Source: Enterovibrio coralii (GTDB lineage Bacteria > Pseudomonadota > Gammaproteobacteria > Enterobacterales > Vibrionaceae). Taken from it: DNA of 64,000 bases. Below are positions 9,015-20,097 of the stretch, piece after piece; position 1 is the first letter of the stretch, and each line of letters starts with the position of its first letter. The translations under genes and the position numbers were made by a program. A model generated the notes under the pieces. It worked only from the letters and a program-made list of their open reading frames with translations, ran no database searches and had not been told where the DNA came from. Location of the stretch: contig NZ_LNTY01000062.1 in NCBI RefSeq assembly GCF_001559595.1, positions 1-64,000 of the forward strand, written 5' to 3'.

Positions 9015-11419
9015 TTAGCCCAGAACTACAACCACGTCGTTCACTGAACCTGCAGCTTGTGCAGGGATTGCACCTTCTACTGGTTCACCGTTCAGAGTGA
9101 TTGATTTCACGCCTTTGCTAACGCCGTTCGGGTTTTCAACCTTGATTTGGTAAGTCGCATCGCGCCATTCACGACGAACTTCGAAGCCAGGCCAGCTTGT
9201 TGGGATACATGGATCGACGGTCAGACCGTCGAAACCAGTTTGTACACCCAGAATGAAGTTAGTTACCGCGAAGTAAGCCCAACCAGACGTACCTGTCAGC
9301 CATGGGTGGTTTGCACGGCCATGGTTTTCGTGGTCGCGACCCATGATGAACTGAACGTAAGAGTACGGTTCAGCAACACGCTTCTCGATCATGTCGTTTT
9401 GGTTGTACGGGTTCAGTGCGTCGTAGAACTTCATCGCACGGTCACCGCGGCCCAGTTTGGTTTCTGCAACCCAAGCCCATGGGTTTGGATGCGAGAAGAT
9501 TGCGCCGTTTTCTTTCACGCCTTGGTATACGCGTGTTACGAAACCGATGTCATCGTTTGGCGTTGCGAACGATGGAGAGTTTAGGTGCAGGCCGTACTCA
9601 GAGAACAGGTTCTCATCAACTGCGTCCATCGCTTTCTCGCCGCGATCTTGCGAAGCCAGACCAGACAGAACTGCCAGTGTGTTTGACTCTAGGTGAACAC
9701 GACCTTCAGCTTGTTGTGCAGTACCGATCTTGTCGCCGTCTTTCGTCAGACCACGGATGTACCAGCCGCCTTCTTCATCCCACAGGTGCTTCTCACACGC
9801 TTCACGCACGTTTGCAGCCATTACTGTGTATTTCTGAACGTCTTCGTCGTTGCCGCGGTATTTCGCCAGCTCGATGAATTCTTGCAGTGCCCAGAAGTGC
9901 AGGAATGACACCATTGATGACTCACCGCCACCCAGGTTCAAACAGTCGTTCCAGTCTGCGCGCAGGCCTTTACAGATACCGGTTTGACCGATGTACTCTG
10001 CAGAGAAGTCCAGAGCCGCTTTCATGTGCTCGTAAACCGTTGCGTTGCCGCCGTCTGCGTATGGGATTGACTCATCAAGGAAGCTTTCTTCACCGGTTTC
10101 AGTGATGAAGTTGATGATGGTCGGTACGATCCACAGGTGGTCATCAGAACAAGTGTCTTCGATGCCGTGGATCTTGTCTTCGTCACTTGGCGTTGGAACA
10201 ACGGTCGGAGACTTAGATGGTTTAACGTCAGCTTTCTCTGGATCGAACCAATCTGGATCGAACAGGTGCAGACCGTAACCCGCTTTTACTTGACCACGTA
10301 GCAGGTCAACAAGGCGCTTACGCGTCATTGCTGGGTTTGAATGCGGTACAGAGATCGCGTCTTGCGCGGTATCGCGGTAGCCCAGACCAGTACGGCCGCC
10401 AACTTCGATGAATGATGCAAAGCGAGACCAGACCACACAGGTTTCTGCTTGGTACAGGTCCATGCGTTGATCATGGTGTCCAGACCTTCGTTTGGCGATT
10501 TCACTTGGAACTTGTTACAACGCTCGTCCCAGTGACCTTTGATTGCTGCGAATGCTGCATCAACGTTAGCCATGTCTTGGTATTTCTCACGCAGACGCTG
10601 GCCTTCACCTTTGCCGATACCCAGCAAGAATACGAAGCGAACTTCTTCACCTGGCTGAATCACGAATTGCTTGTGCAGAGAACCACACTGGTTGTAACAG
10701 GTTTGAACGTGGTTAGAACAACGACCTTTTTCAACCGCGATTGGGTTCGCTTCGTCACGGTACATGCCCAGGAAGCTGTCACGCTGACCGTCGTAGCTGT
10801 CAGGATCGAAGCTAGACGCCATGTAGTAGAAACCTTCGTAATCGTTGGTGTTGTAGTACAGGTCGTACTCAATCACGCCGTCTTTGTACGAAGTACCTGC
10901 AGAGTACAGGCTCATTTGGTGGTTCTGGTTGTCAGACTGGATGTGGCTGAACGAGAACTCAACGAAAGAGAATGCGCTGATAGTACGAGGTTTGTCGCCG
11001 TCGTTCTTGATCTTCACGTCCCAGATTTGCGCGTCTTCGCCTTTTGGTACGAACAGCGTTTTCTGTGCAGTGATGCCGTTGTACTCACACTTGAACTTAG
11101 AGTAAGACAGGCCGTGACGCACTTCGTAAGAAGCTTCTTCTAGGCTCTTTGCCACTGGTTGCCATGAGATTGACCAGTAATCGCCAGTCTCATCATCACG
11201 CAGGTATACATAGTGTCCTGGACGGTCAAACGTGCCGTTCGGACGGAATTTAGTTACGCGGTTGTACTCAGGGCTGTTGTAGAACGAGTAGCCACCTGCG
11301 TTGTGAGAAATAACAGTACAGAATTTTTCTGTACCCAAGTAGTTGGTCCATGGCGCCGGTACGTCAGGGCGGGTAATGACATATTCCCGGTTATCGTTAT
11401 CAAAGAAGCCGTATTTCAT
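9015..11419 (-). CDS. chbP: N,N'-diacetylchitobiose phosphorylase, GH94 (frameshifted as read)
   Basis: Cytoplasmic enzyme that splits (GlcNAc)2 with phosphate into GlcNAc-1-phosphate and GlcNAc. The repaired protein is 801 residues, the length known for the Vibrio proteolyticus enzyme. It opens MKYGFFDNDNREYVITRPD, has the GH94 N-terminal beta-sandwich, then the (alpha/alpha)6 barrel with GRTGLGYRDTAQD and LRADWNDCLNLGG (general-acid Asp), and NHPWLTGTSGWAYFAVT near the end. The start follows AAGGA. The frame breaks near 10459, where one missing T (plus strand) restores INAW-N-LYQAET. It sits between the GH20 and mutase genes as in V. cholerae VC0612. Phosphorolysis saves one ATP compared with hydrolysis plus kinase. 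Confidence 0.94.
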
Positions 11420-11457
11420 GGCGTGTATCCTTTTACAAATCTCAAAAAATTAAAAAA

Positions 11458-13373
11458 TTACCGACGGTAGTTAATACCTAGGCGATCTAGGTATTGCAGT
11501 TGTCCGCTGAGACGAGCCTGAAAATCTGCCCAATCTCTTTGTTCCTTGGCACTCCAACACACTTCTGCAATCGCCAGCAGGCGAGGGAAGATCATGTATT
11601 CGAAGCGGCTTTGGGTATTCGTTGCTTCGCACCAAAGTGCACATTGAATGCCTTTCACACGGCTGAATTCCTCGGCAGTCACTTTCGAGTGAGCGAGTGG
11701 TTCATAGTGATAAGCGGCCTCAAGTGGCACTTTTGCTGCCCAGTCAGTTCCCGGCTCATCCGCTGAGTAGTCTTGAGCCATATCGAGATAGGTGGCCTGC
11801 CCTGGCTGCAGGACGACATTGTATCCATTTTGGATACAATCCAATCCAGATTGCTCGCTAATCCACGAGAAGATCACAGTATCTTTACTGACTTTGTCGC
11901 CAAACACGACTTCCTCCCAGCCAAACATCTGTTTGCCCTTTGTGCTGAGGAAATTTTCGCAATGGCGAAGTACATGTCCTTGAAGATCTTTAAAATCTTT
12001 GTAACCGTGCGTTTTCATCAGAGCCTGACATGCAGGGCTGTCTACCCACACACCTTCTGGCACTTCATCGGCACCAATGTGTACATAAGGTGCTGGGAAT
12101 AGTTCACAAACCTCTTTAAGGACTGTTTCCAAAAAGGTGTATGTACCTTTCAGACCTGGGTTCAGAACGTTGTCGTTGAAGTTCTGAATGCTGCAGTAAA
12201 CTGACTTGTCTGCGTCTTCCACTAACAGATGTGGCAGAGACTTGACCGCCGCACGGCAGTGTCCTGGGATATCAATTTCTGGCACGACAGTGATGCCGCG
12301 TTGCGCTGCGTACGCAATGACATCGCGAATTTCGTCTTTGGTGTAGAAACCGCCATGAATTTTCGACAGTGTGGTGTACTGCGGCTCCATGGTTTCAAAC
12401 GGTCCACGCCATGCACCGATTTCGGTCAGCTCTGGGTAGGCGTCAATTTGAATGCGCCAGCTTCATCGTCTGTCAGGTGCCAATGGAAGTGGTTGAATTT
12501 AAAGCGTGCCAGTTGGTTAATCAGGTCTTTCACACGACGCACTGGGTGGAAGTGACGTGCACAGTCCAGCATCATGCCGCGATAGCCAAAGCGTGGGTGG
12601 TCTTCAATTTCCACACACGGGATCGCGTAGTTGAAGTAGTGTCTGTGTGTCGCTTGAACAGGCAACAATTGCAACAGCGTCGAAACGCCGTGGGTGAATC
12701 CACTGGCTTCTGTTGCACTGATGACGATGCCAGTTGGCTTCACGCTTAAACGGTAACGCTCACCTTTTAGTTGCTTGTCGATAACAAACTGGATCTGACC
12801 TTCTTGCTTGATGGTGATGTCTTTACGCACGTGCGCAGACATTTCTTCAGACAGCCACTGAGCAGCCAGCTTTGCTTCATCTGAGCGCACAGCAATGGCA
12901 CATTCATCGGAAACGGCAAATTGGCCAGTCGTCACCACCAAAGCTTTTGGTTGTGGGAGCAGGTTGATGGCCTTAGGTTCAGGCAACGAAAGCGGCACGC
13001 GCTCTGGAGTCTGTACGCCAAGGTTTACTGGTGGAGTCTCAACTGGGTAGGCAGTGATGCCGTCTTCAGTGGTGACCAGCAAGCACGCGTCACCGATACC
13101 TTCATCATGCAGAGAGAAAGGCTTGGTGCGGTGGGTAAATTCTAAATAAAGGTGTTCGTTAGCATTTAAAGGCTCGCCCGTTTCAAAAATACACAGGCTA
13201 CCAATCTGCTTTAAGTTTCCATGGGACACACTTTCTGGGTAGACATAGCGACTTACGCTGAAGGTAAGTTGCCACTTCTCGATGTTTTTCTCAGAAAGGT
13301 TGTGGAATACCAACGCAAAGCGGCTCTTCTCAGGAGTGACGTCGATTGCGTTGAAATCTAGGCGAAACGTCAT
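11458..13373 (-). CDS. Cytoplasmic beta-N-acetylhexosaminidase, GH20 (frameshifted as read)
   Basis: Hydrolase of 638 residues after repair, without a signal peptide, so it should cleave imported GlcNAc oligomers in the cytoplasm. The N-terminal third is a CHB_HEX-like and GH20b region. The barrel has FHWHLTDDEA, VVPEIDIPGHCRAAVKSLP and the catalytic Asp-Glu pair in VHIGADEVPEGVW. The frame breaks near 12459; one missing A (plus strand) restores DDEAWRIQIDAYPEL. It starts 3 bases after the gspK stop, so the two are tightly cotranscribed. It corresponds to V. cholerae VC0613. It is distinct from the exported chitobiase at 4223 in sequence and location. Confidence 0.92.
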
Positions 13374-13376
13374 GAC

Positions 13377-14255
13377 TTACCTCGAAAACGGATAAAGATT
13401 GTGATCGCCACGGGCCATCAAAATAGCGCCGGACATGGCATCCGCCTTGGGTTGAACCAACAATGACTGTGCAGCAGGTGACAACCATGGAACGATTCGC
13501 TCGCCGATACTTCCCATTAGGGCAATTTGATTTGCGCCTTTGCGGTTTAGTCCCAGGATCAATCGCTCGATGTCATTTGCCGTGTCTTGCAGTAACTCCA
13601 TGGCAAGTTCATCTCGCTCCATTGCACGTTCGAAAATCTTCGGACTGAACTGACCGTAGTCGCGAGGCATCGCGGTTTTTGACCAGCTCACAATGGCATC
13701 AAGATCATTGTTAAAGTGTGCGAGCACATACTCTGCAAGCTCCGATGAGCTGCGCAGACCGTCATGCGCTAACAGGGTTTGTTGGATCAGGCGAAGACCC
13801 ATGATGGCACCGCCGCCTTGATCTGAGATTGGGAACTCACGACCGCCGATGACATGCTGGTGGCCGTTTTCTAGATATATACCGACTGATCCTGTGCCTG
13901 CGATTACGATGGCACCGTTTTCGCCGCCGAATGCGCCCATGCATGCGCCGTAGCCATCCGTGTTCAGCGTGATGTGCTGATAAGGATGTGGTAGGGCCAT
14001 AAAGTCATACCATGCAGACTTTTGCTCTGCCGCCGCCAAGGCCATGCCAACAGACAGAGAAGACAGGTCTGTGATGCCCGCTTGCTCCGCTGCTTGTGCG
14101 ATAGCCAGTTGGATGTTCTCCATGGCCAGTTCAACACCCAACAGGATGTTGGCACTGCCAGTTTTGGCTTCGCCTAGAAATTGGCCTTGGTCGTTGACGA
14201 TACGCGCACGGCATGAGGTACCGCCGCCATCTACGCCACAAAAGAATTTACTCAT
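13377..14255 (-). CDS. gspK: Glucosamine kinase GspK (BadF/BadG/BcrA/BcrD ATPase family)
   Basis: ATP-dependent kinase of 292 residues acting on glucosamine (in V. cholerae the homologue VC0614 is glucosamine-specific) and so feeding GlcN-6-phosphate into glycolysis. The actin-like ATPase fold shows phosphate-1 motif FFCGVDGGGTSCRA, the AGTGSVGIY phosphate-2 motif, and SDQGGGA. Its ATG lies inside the last codons of the GH9 gene with an 8-base overlap, which suggests translational coupling. The GH9 partner would release the free glucosamine it uses. Specificity for GlcN rather than GlcNAc is taken from the homologue, not from the sequence. Confidence 0.92.
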   Translation of the reverse strand: MSKFFCGVDGGGTSCRARIVNDQGQFLGEAKTGSANILLGVELAMENIQLAIAQAAEQAGITDLSSLSVGMALAAAEQKSAWYDFMALPHPYQHITLNTDGYGACMGAFGGENGAIVIAGTGSVGIYLENGHQHVIGGREFPISDQGGGAIMGLRLIQQTLLAHDGLRSSSELAEYVLAHFNNDLDAIVSWSKTAMPRDYGQFSPKIFERAMERDELAMELLQDTANDIERLILGLNRKGANQIALMGSIGERIVPWLSPAAQSLLVQPKADAMSGAILMARGDHNLYPFSR

Positions 14256-15954
14256 GGGTTAAGAGATCCTTCTTTTGCATCGCAACCGCTAACAAGTACC
14301 ACGCACCATGCGGGATCCACTGCTCGCCCCAACGCCAGTTTTGAAGGATCTCGTCCTTTTGATCGGCAGGGTTGAACGCAATGTCTCGCTCATTATGGAA
14401 GCCTGCGGTAATGCCATTACAGATACCGCCTTTGGCGTTGTAAAAACCAAGGTCTGGCAAATAATCTGGGTTGTTGCGACCGTGACCATCCAACATGCAC
14501 ATGTCGTAAGGGTTCAGACCCACAATCCAGTTCAGGGTGTTTTGGCCGTATTCGCGCAGGGCTTTCTTGAGTTCATGGTGTGCAGGAAGAGATGCCGCCA
14601 TAAATGCCATTGCAGCCAGTGAGCCTAAACGGGCATTTTCGCCTTGCCACCAGTATCCGGTTTCATTGCGCTGAGCGACAAAGAAGCTGGTGCGCTTTTC
14701 CGAATCAACATTCTTGATGTACTGACGTGGATAGCCAAACGGGTTGTTCACTTCCGAGGTAATAGCGAGTTCGAACGTCAGCGCGTTTTCAACAACTTGT
14801 GTGAATTTCGCGTTGCGCTCTTCATTGGTTTCGATAGTCAGGTACTGCATCAGCGAAATCGCTGGCAGGCCTGCTTCAGCAGCATGGAAATAAGGTCTTG
14901 AACCGTCACCGTTAGCAGACCAGAAGTGCGCGATGGTGTCATCGCTTTGCTGCTGTTCGCCCAGTCTGTCAGCCCAAGTGCGCGCTTCGTCTAAATAAGC
15001 TTGGCTTGCTGTGAGTTTGAAAAGTTCTGTCGCAGCCAAAAGCGCACAATAGAAATCGATGGTGTTTTCAACACCGTCGTTGAGATAGTCGGTATTCTTT
15101 TCTTTTAGATGCCAATACGCGGTTTCAGCGGTCTTTTTGTAAGTGTCGATGTCGAACTCACCAGACACACCGATACGCGCTGCTTTTGCCAATGCAGCAA
15201 TCGCAACACCTGCACCTTGGCGGAATGCAGCTTGGTAGGCCTCAGTTTTGTGGCCTTTTTGGGTTTCATACGCACAGATTTCACGCTGCGCCGTATCTTT
15301 ACTCCACTTGTCGAACACCGTGGCGTAGAAGAAACCCTCAGCATCTTGCATACGCACCAAGAAATCAGCACCAAACAGCGCTTCATCCAGCAGGCGGGTA
15401 CGCGTGAATGCCGCAACAGATCCTGAAAGGGCTTCTGTCGCGTGCAGCATATTCCAAACAACCATCGGAATTTGCTGTGGGTTGAGATAGTTACCATAAG
15501 ACAGGTGGCTGAAGTACTTACTGACGTCGCCTGACGCATCGTACCATCCACCGTGAACATCAACGCGACGATCCGTGCCCAATATTGGCGCGGCGCGATC
15601 TTGTTGATCAAACGTGCCTGTACAACGCTGAGATTTAAAGTAGTGGATCACATCTGAGAAGGTGCGATCAAAAAGGATACCGTCTGCAACTGAAAAAGCC
15701 GGAGACACAGTGTCTCCGACTTTGATGCAGTATTCTCCGCTCTCTTGAAGAGCGGAGAAATCGATACGATAAACGTCGCCGGTATGCCATTGGTCTACTG
15801 AACCACAAGCACAAACAGGCAGCTGCATCACGGATTGTCCGGTAGAACAATCAACGATATCGGCATGCAATGCGGATACAGCTTGCTTTGCAATAACAAG
15901 CGCTTGCTTGGAACCTGAACGCTCGTAGCCAATATGGTTGGTCAACAGCTGCAT
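14248..15954 (-). CDS. Glycoside hydrolase family 9 protein, likely exo-beta-glucosaminidase
   Basis: Cytoplasmic GH9 enzyme of 568 residues with no signal peptide. It has the N-terminal immunoglobulin-like (CelD_N) domain, MQLLTNHIGYERSGSKQALV, followed by the (alpha/alpha)6 barrel with GGWYDASGDVSKYFSHLSYG (catalytic base Asp), NPYDMCMLDGHGRNNP and FNPADQKDEILQNWRWGEQW. In Vibrionaceae the homologue (VC0615 type) acts on glucosamine-containing oligosaccharides rather than cellulose. Pairing with GspK in one transcript fits removal of GlcN units from partly deacetylated chitin oligomers. The start follows a strong GGAGG. Length and motifs are complete and the frame is intact. Confidence 0.88.
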   Translation of the reverse strand: MQLLTNHIGYERSGSKQALVIAKQAVSALHADIVDCSTGQSVMQLPVCACGSVDQWHTGDVYRIDFSALQESGEYCIKVGDTVSPAFSVADGILFDRTFSDVIHYFKSQRCTGTFDQQDRAAPILGTDRRVDVHGGWYDASGDVSKYFSHLSYGNYLNPQQIPMVVWNMLHATEALSGSVAAFTRTRLLDEALFGADFLVRMQDAEGFFYATVFDKWSKDTAQREICAYETQKGHKTEAYQAAFRQGAGVAIAALAKAARIGVSGEFDIDTYKKTAETAYWHLKEKNTDYLNDGVENTIDFYCALLAATELFKLTASQAYLDEARTWADRLGEQQQSDDTIAHFWSANGDGSRPYFHAAEAGLPAISLMQYLTIETNEERNAKFTQVVENALTFELAITSEVNNPFGYPRQYIKNVDSEKRTSFFVAQRNETGYWWQGENARLGSLAAMAFMAASLPAHHELKKALREYGQNTLNWIVGLNPYDMCMLDGHGRNNPDYLPDLGFYNAKGGICNGITAGFHNERDIAFNPADQKDEILQNWRWGEQWIPHGAWYLLAVAMQKKDLLTHE

Positions 15955-15981
15955 TTTACCTCCTAAAAACGTGCTCGAGGA

Positions 15982-16971
15982 TTACTCGAACAGGTAGCAG
16001 CGAACAAAGTGGTTGTCAGCCAGTTTGGTAACTGGTGGCAACGCTTGACGACATTTCTCAGTCGCGTGCAGACAACGACCCGCGAACGGACAGCCCACTG
16101 AATCTGGCGTCCACAAAGGAATCTCGCCTTTGTTGCCTTCCAATTCTTGGTGGATTGATTTCGCTGGATCTGGCACGGCAGAAACCAGAAGACGCGTGTA
16201 TGGGTGCTGTGGACGGTGAATGATTTCTTCACAGTCGCCCCACTCAACCATGTGACCGACGTACATAACTGCCAGGTCTTCCGCGATGTAACGCGCTGTT
16301 GCGATATCGTGGGTGATGTACAGCAGTGCCATCTCTTTTTCGAACTTCATCTCTTCCATCAGGTTCAAAACACCTGCACGGATAGACACGTCGAGCATTG
16401 AGGTTGGTTCGTCAGCCAGAACAACTTCCGCACCCACTGCGATGTTACGTGCAAGGTTTACACGCTGACGCTGACCACCAGAAAGCTGGTGAGGGTACTT
16501 CTGAGCGGTTTCTTTTGGCGGTGTCAGGCCTACTTGGTTCAGCAGGTCGTACACTTGCTCTTCCAGCTCTTTCGGGTTGCTGCTCGCTTTCTTATGAATG
16601 TGCAGTGGGCGCGCAATGTGGTGGAAGATATTTTGCGTTGGGTTCAGAGAACCAAACGGGTCTTGCCACACCATTTGCACACCTTCGCGGTACTGCATCA
16701 AGTCGTCTTTTTTCGTGATGGTTGCGATATCACGGCCTTTGTACTCGATGCTGCCTGATGTTGGGGCATACATCTTCGCAATCATTTTTGCTGTCGTTGA
16801 TTTACCCGAACCGGATTCACCTACTACTGACAGACCGCGGCTTTTGTACAGTTTGAATGACACGTCATTCAGTGCACGCATCATTGGCTTATTCAGCGTG
16901 TTGCTGCTGATTGGGAAATCCTTAACCAGGTTTTTCCCTTCAACAATTGGTTGGCCTAATTCTTTAGTCAT
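15982..16971 (-). CDS. ABC transporter ATP-binding protein, oligopeptide/chitooligosaccharide type (DppF-like)
   Basis: One of two ATPases powering the (GlcNAc)2 importer; 329 residues. It has the Walker A GESGSGKSTTAKM, the signature LSGGQRQRVNLARN, Walker B VVLADEPTSMLD and the switch His in LLYITHDIATARYIAE. The C-terminal extension ends with CPFAGRCLHATEKCRQALPP, the oligopeptide-type cysteine motif that binds an iron-sulfur cluster in some DppD/DppF proteins. I use ATG 16971, five bases after AGGAG, rather than the in-frame GTG at 16977 that overlaps that site. It is the last transport gene and is followed by GH9. Confidence 0.92.
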   Translation of the reverse strand: MTKELGQPIVEGKNLVKDFPISSNTLNKPMMRALNDVSFKLYKSRGLSVVGESGSGKSTTAKMIAKMYAPTSGSIEYKGRDIATITKKDDLMQYREGVQMVWQDPFGSLNPTQNIFHHIARPLHIHKKASSNPKELEEQVYDLLNQVGLTPPKETAQKYPHQLSGGQRQRVNLARNIAVGAEVVLADEPTSMLDVSIRAGVLNLMEEMKFEKEMALLYITHDIATARYIAEDLAVMYVGHMVEWGDCEEIIHRPQHPYTRLLVSAVPDPAKSIHQELEGNKGEIPLWTPDSVGCPFAGRCLHATEKCRQALPPVTKLADNHFVRCYLFE

Positions 16972-16998
16972 GCTCACTCCTACAAGTCGCTATAGCCA

Positions 16999-17963
16999 TT
17001 ACTTGCCAGTAAAACGGTGGCAGTTGGTGAAACGGGTCGGCTCGACTTGCGTTAGGGTATTTGCCACTTTGAAACAGTTGTCTTGTGCTTTGCTACAACG
17101 CGCCTGGAAACGACAGCCTTGTGGGATTTCCAGCAAGTTCAGCGGGTTACCAGGGATACCAGTCAGGTGCGTTTTCGGACCTGTCAGTGGAGGGAAGGAG
17201 CTAGCCAGACCTTCGGTATATGGGTGATACGGGTTTTTCAGGATCTCTTTTGACGGAGCAACTTCGATCAGCTGACCGGCGTACATGATGCCGATACGGT
17301 CAGTGAACTCGACCATCAATGACAGATCGTGAGTAATGAACAGGATTGAGAAGCCGAACTCTTCTTTCAGCGCGTAAATCTTTTGCAGGATTTCACGCTG
17401 AACCACCACGTCCAGCGCGGTTGTTGGCTCATCCATGATGATCATTTTTGGATTCAGAGCCAGTGCAATCGCGATAACCAGACGCTGACGCATACCACCA
17501 GAGAACTGGTGCGGGTAATCGCTCAAACGGCTTGGGTGAATATCAACGATTTCCAGCAGACCTTCAGCACGGCGTTTTGCTTGCTCGCGGGTCATGTTGG
17601 TGTGGCGCATGATTACGTCACAGAACTGCTCTTCCATGGTCAGAACTGGGTTCAGGGCGTTCATCGCCGACTGGAACACCATTGACATCTCTTTCCAGCG
17701 GAAGCGGCTCATGCGCTCGTCGCTGTACTTCATGATGTCTTCGCCGTTGAAGAACACTTCACCACCACTGATATAGGCAGGCGGCTTATGAAGGCGCATC
17801 AGAGAGAAAGCAACGGTCGATTTACCACAGCCAGATTCACCTGCCAGACCGAATACTTCGCCTTTACCAATATCAAACTTACGTTGTTTACCGCGCGGAC
17901 ATCGCCCGCGTCGGTAATGTAATCAACACATAGGTTGCGGATTTGTAGTTGTGCATCACTCAT
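16999..17963 (-). CDS. ABC transporter ATP-binding protein, oligopeptide/chitooligosaccharide type (DppD-like; frameshifted as read)
   Basis: Second ATPase of the importer; 321 residues after repair. The N terminus MSDAQLQIRNLCVDYITDAG leads to Walker A GESGCGKST; the signature is FSGGMRQRLVIAIAL, Walker B MIIMDEPTTALD, and the C-terminal cysteines lie in CRFQARCSKAQDNCF. The frame breaks near 17876, where one missing base in an A run (plus strand) separates VNNVSF from DIGKGEVFGL. The ATG overlaps the stop of the upstream permease (TAATG), so translation is coupled. It is the homologue of one of VC0616-VC0617. Confidence 0.92.
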
Positions 17964-18987
17964 TATTTTTCTCCGCTCAATGCTGCTTGTGGAGCCAGTT
18001 CAGTCTTTGCGCGAGACTTAGTTTCATCAGCCTGCATCTTCTTCCAACGCTTCAGGCCTTTTTGCGCACGCAATTGTGGGTTAGCAATTTCATCGACGGC
18101 GAAGTTGAACAGTGCCAGTGCGAATGACAGCAAGCTCAGTGCGATACATGGCGCCAGAACTTCCCACCAGATACCCAGTTGCATTGCAGACGAGGTACGT
18201 ACGTTGTAGAGCATTGAACCCCAGCTAACCGCACTTGGGCTGCCCATACCGATGAATGACAGGACAGATTCGGTCAAGATTGCGTACATCACCGAACCGA
18301 TGAAGCTTGCACCAACCAGAGGGATCAGGTTTGGCAGAATCTCAACGAACAGGATGCGGAACTTAGATTCACCCAGTACTTCTGCTGCCTTAACGAATTC
18401 TTTTTCACGAATTGCCAGAGTTTGCGAGCGTATTACCCTTGCCCCCCACGCCCAGGAGGTTAAGGCTATGACCACCGCGATAGTGAGTGGGCCAGCCTGA
18501 CCTACGAAGGCGGCAACAACCATGACGATTGGGAGCTGCGGCAGTACAAGCATGACGTTCATTGCGCCAGACAGTACGTTATCGATGCGACCACCGAAGT
18601 AACCTGCTGAGATACCAATGACCGTTGCTACCACACACACGAAGATACCTGCAGTGAAACCAACGAACAGAGAGGTACGTGCACCGTGTGCAACTTGAGA
18701 CCAGATGTCACGACCCAAGCGAGTTGTACCCAGCACATGGTCAGCTTCTTTAGAGATACGTAGGCGACGTGCGTTGTCAGCCAGGTTCTCAGCAACCCAA
18801 CCGTCTGGGCTGCTTGCGCAGATTTCACAACGAACGCTGGGTATTCGTGTGGGTTACCCGTGCGTTTTTGTGGGTCGTGTTTTGACAGGAACGGTGCAAA
18901 AACAGCGACAAAGATGAACAGGAAGATAATGGAAACACCGACCAGTGCCTTTGGGTTTCCTTTAATGATTTTGAATAAATCTTTCAT
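17963..18987 (-). CDS. ABC transporter permease, DppC-like (frameshifted as read)
   Basis: Inner-membrane subunit of the chitooligosaccharide importer; 341 residues after repair. A first transmembrane segment (LVGVSIIFLFIFVAVFAPFL) is followed by the periplasmic loop with HVLGTTRLGRDIWSQVAHGARTSL, typical of DppC/OppC. Five more hydrophobic segments and the ATPase-contact EAA motif ..AAEVLGESKFRILFVEILP follow. The frame breaks at 18807-18809, where a G run (plus strand) is one base short. The long C-terminal Lys/Ala-rich tail (LKRWKKMQADETKSRAK) is an extra. The start ATG is 2 bases from the preceding stop. Confidence 0.91.
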
Positions 18988-18989
18988 GA

Positions 18990-19975
18990 TTATTTGCCTC
19001 CTTTACGCAGGCGTGGGTCAAGCATCACGATGAGCACGTCAGCAATAAAGTTCATGGTCAGCATAACCAGAGTGATCATGATGAGCAGACCTTGAAGAAC
19101 CTGGTAGTCACGGCCGTTAACGGCGTTAAGCATTGCAGTACCAAGTCCTGGGTATTGGAAAATCATCTCAACAACCAGCTGACCGCCCATTGCCATACCC
19201 AGTGCCATTGACAGCGCGGTTACGGTTGGCAGCAGTGCGTTACGTGCGGCGTAGTTGAAGACAACACGGTTTTCTGAAAGGCCTTTACCCTTCGCCATGG
19301 TGATGTAGTCTTCGTTGAGAAGGTTGATCATGTTGTTACGCATGTTGATGAGGAAGCCGCCGATCTGAGCAACAGTCGCACAGATAAGAGGAAGAACGGC
19401 GTGGTAAGCGATACCTGTGTAGGTATCCCAGCTAGTCCAGTCAACAACTGCGCCTTCAGGCATGCCGTAAGAGGTTGGGAACCACTTCAAGGTGATACCG
19501 AATACGAACAGAATGAGCATGCCGATAACCACAGGCGGGATAGCCTGCAGGGCCATGAAGCAGGAGAAACCATTGAGTCAAATGCGCTGCCGCGTTTCCA
19601 TGCAGCGAAGATACCCAGTACTGAACCCACGCAGAATGCCATTACTGTCGAACAGCCAGCCAGGAACAGTGTCCAGCCCAGAGAGTTAGCGATCAGCTCG
19701 TTAACTGTCAGTGGGTAGAAAGTGGTAGAGATACCCAGTTCCCACGTGAAGATACTTTTCACGTAAGTCAGAAATTGAATGTGTAGTGGACCGTCGACAA
19801 AGCCCAACAGTTCTTTCATCGCAGCGATACGCTCTGGGGTAACCTGAACACTCGCGTTTGCGAACATCATGGTCACTGGGTCGCCAGGCATCGCACGAGG
19901 CAGAATAAAGTTCAGCGTGATTGCTATGAGCAATGCGCCAAAATAAAAAACTAATCTATTAAGAAAAAATCCCAT
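18990..19975 (-). CDS. ABC transporter permease, DppB-like (frameshifted as read)
   Basis: Inner-membrane subunit of the importer; 328 residues after repair. The N-terminal transmembrane segment (LVFYFGALLIAITLNFILPR) leads to the DppB motif RAMPGDPVTMM. The core carries several membrane spans, and the EAA loop lies around MAKGKGLSENRVVFNYAARN. It ends PRLRKGGK. The frame breaks at about 19561, where a single missing C (plus strand) joins FDSMVSP to GFMALQAIPP. It is the first permease after the solute-binding protein, separated by a stable hairpin. Confidence 0.91.
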
Positions 19976-20061
19976 AACTCACACCTTAAATGGCACGACG
20001 ATGCCGTGACCAAAGAATTAAACGCCTTAGGTCAGAAGTACTGATTGTCTTATCGTGGAAT

Positions 20062-20093
20062 CAGGCGGTGCGGATGCACCGCCTGTTTTTTTA
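20062..20093. terminator. Stable hairpin between solute-binding protein and permease genes
   Basis: CAGGCGGTGC and GCACCGCCTG form a perfect 10-bp GC-rich stem with a 4-base loop. On the minus strand, the coding direction, no T run follows it. It lies just past the solute-binding protein stop, where such hairpins typically protect the upstream message. On the plus strand it is followed by seven Ts and would act as a terminator for antisense transcription. Confidence 0.75.
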
Positions 20094-20097
20094 GAGA

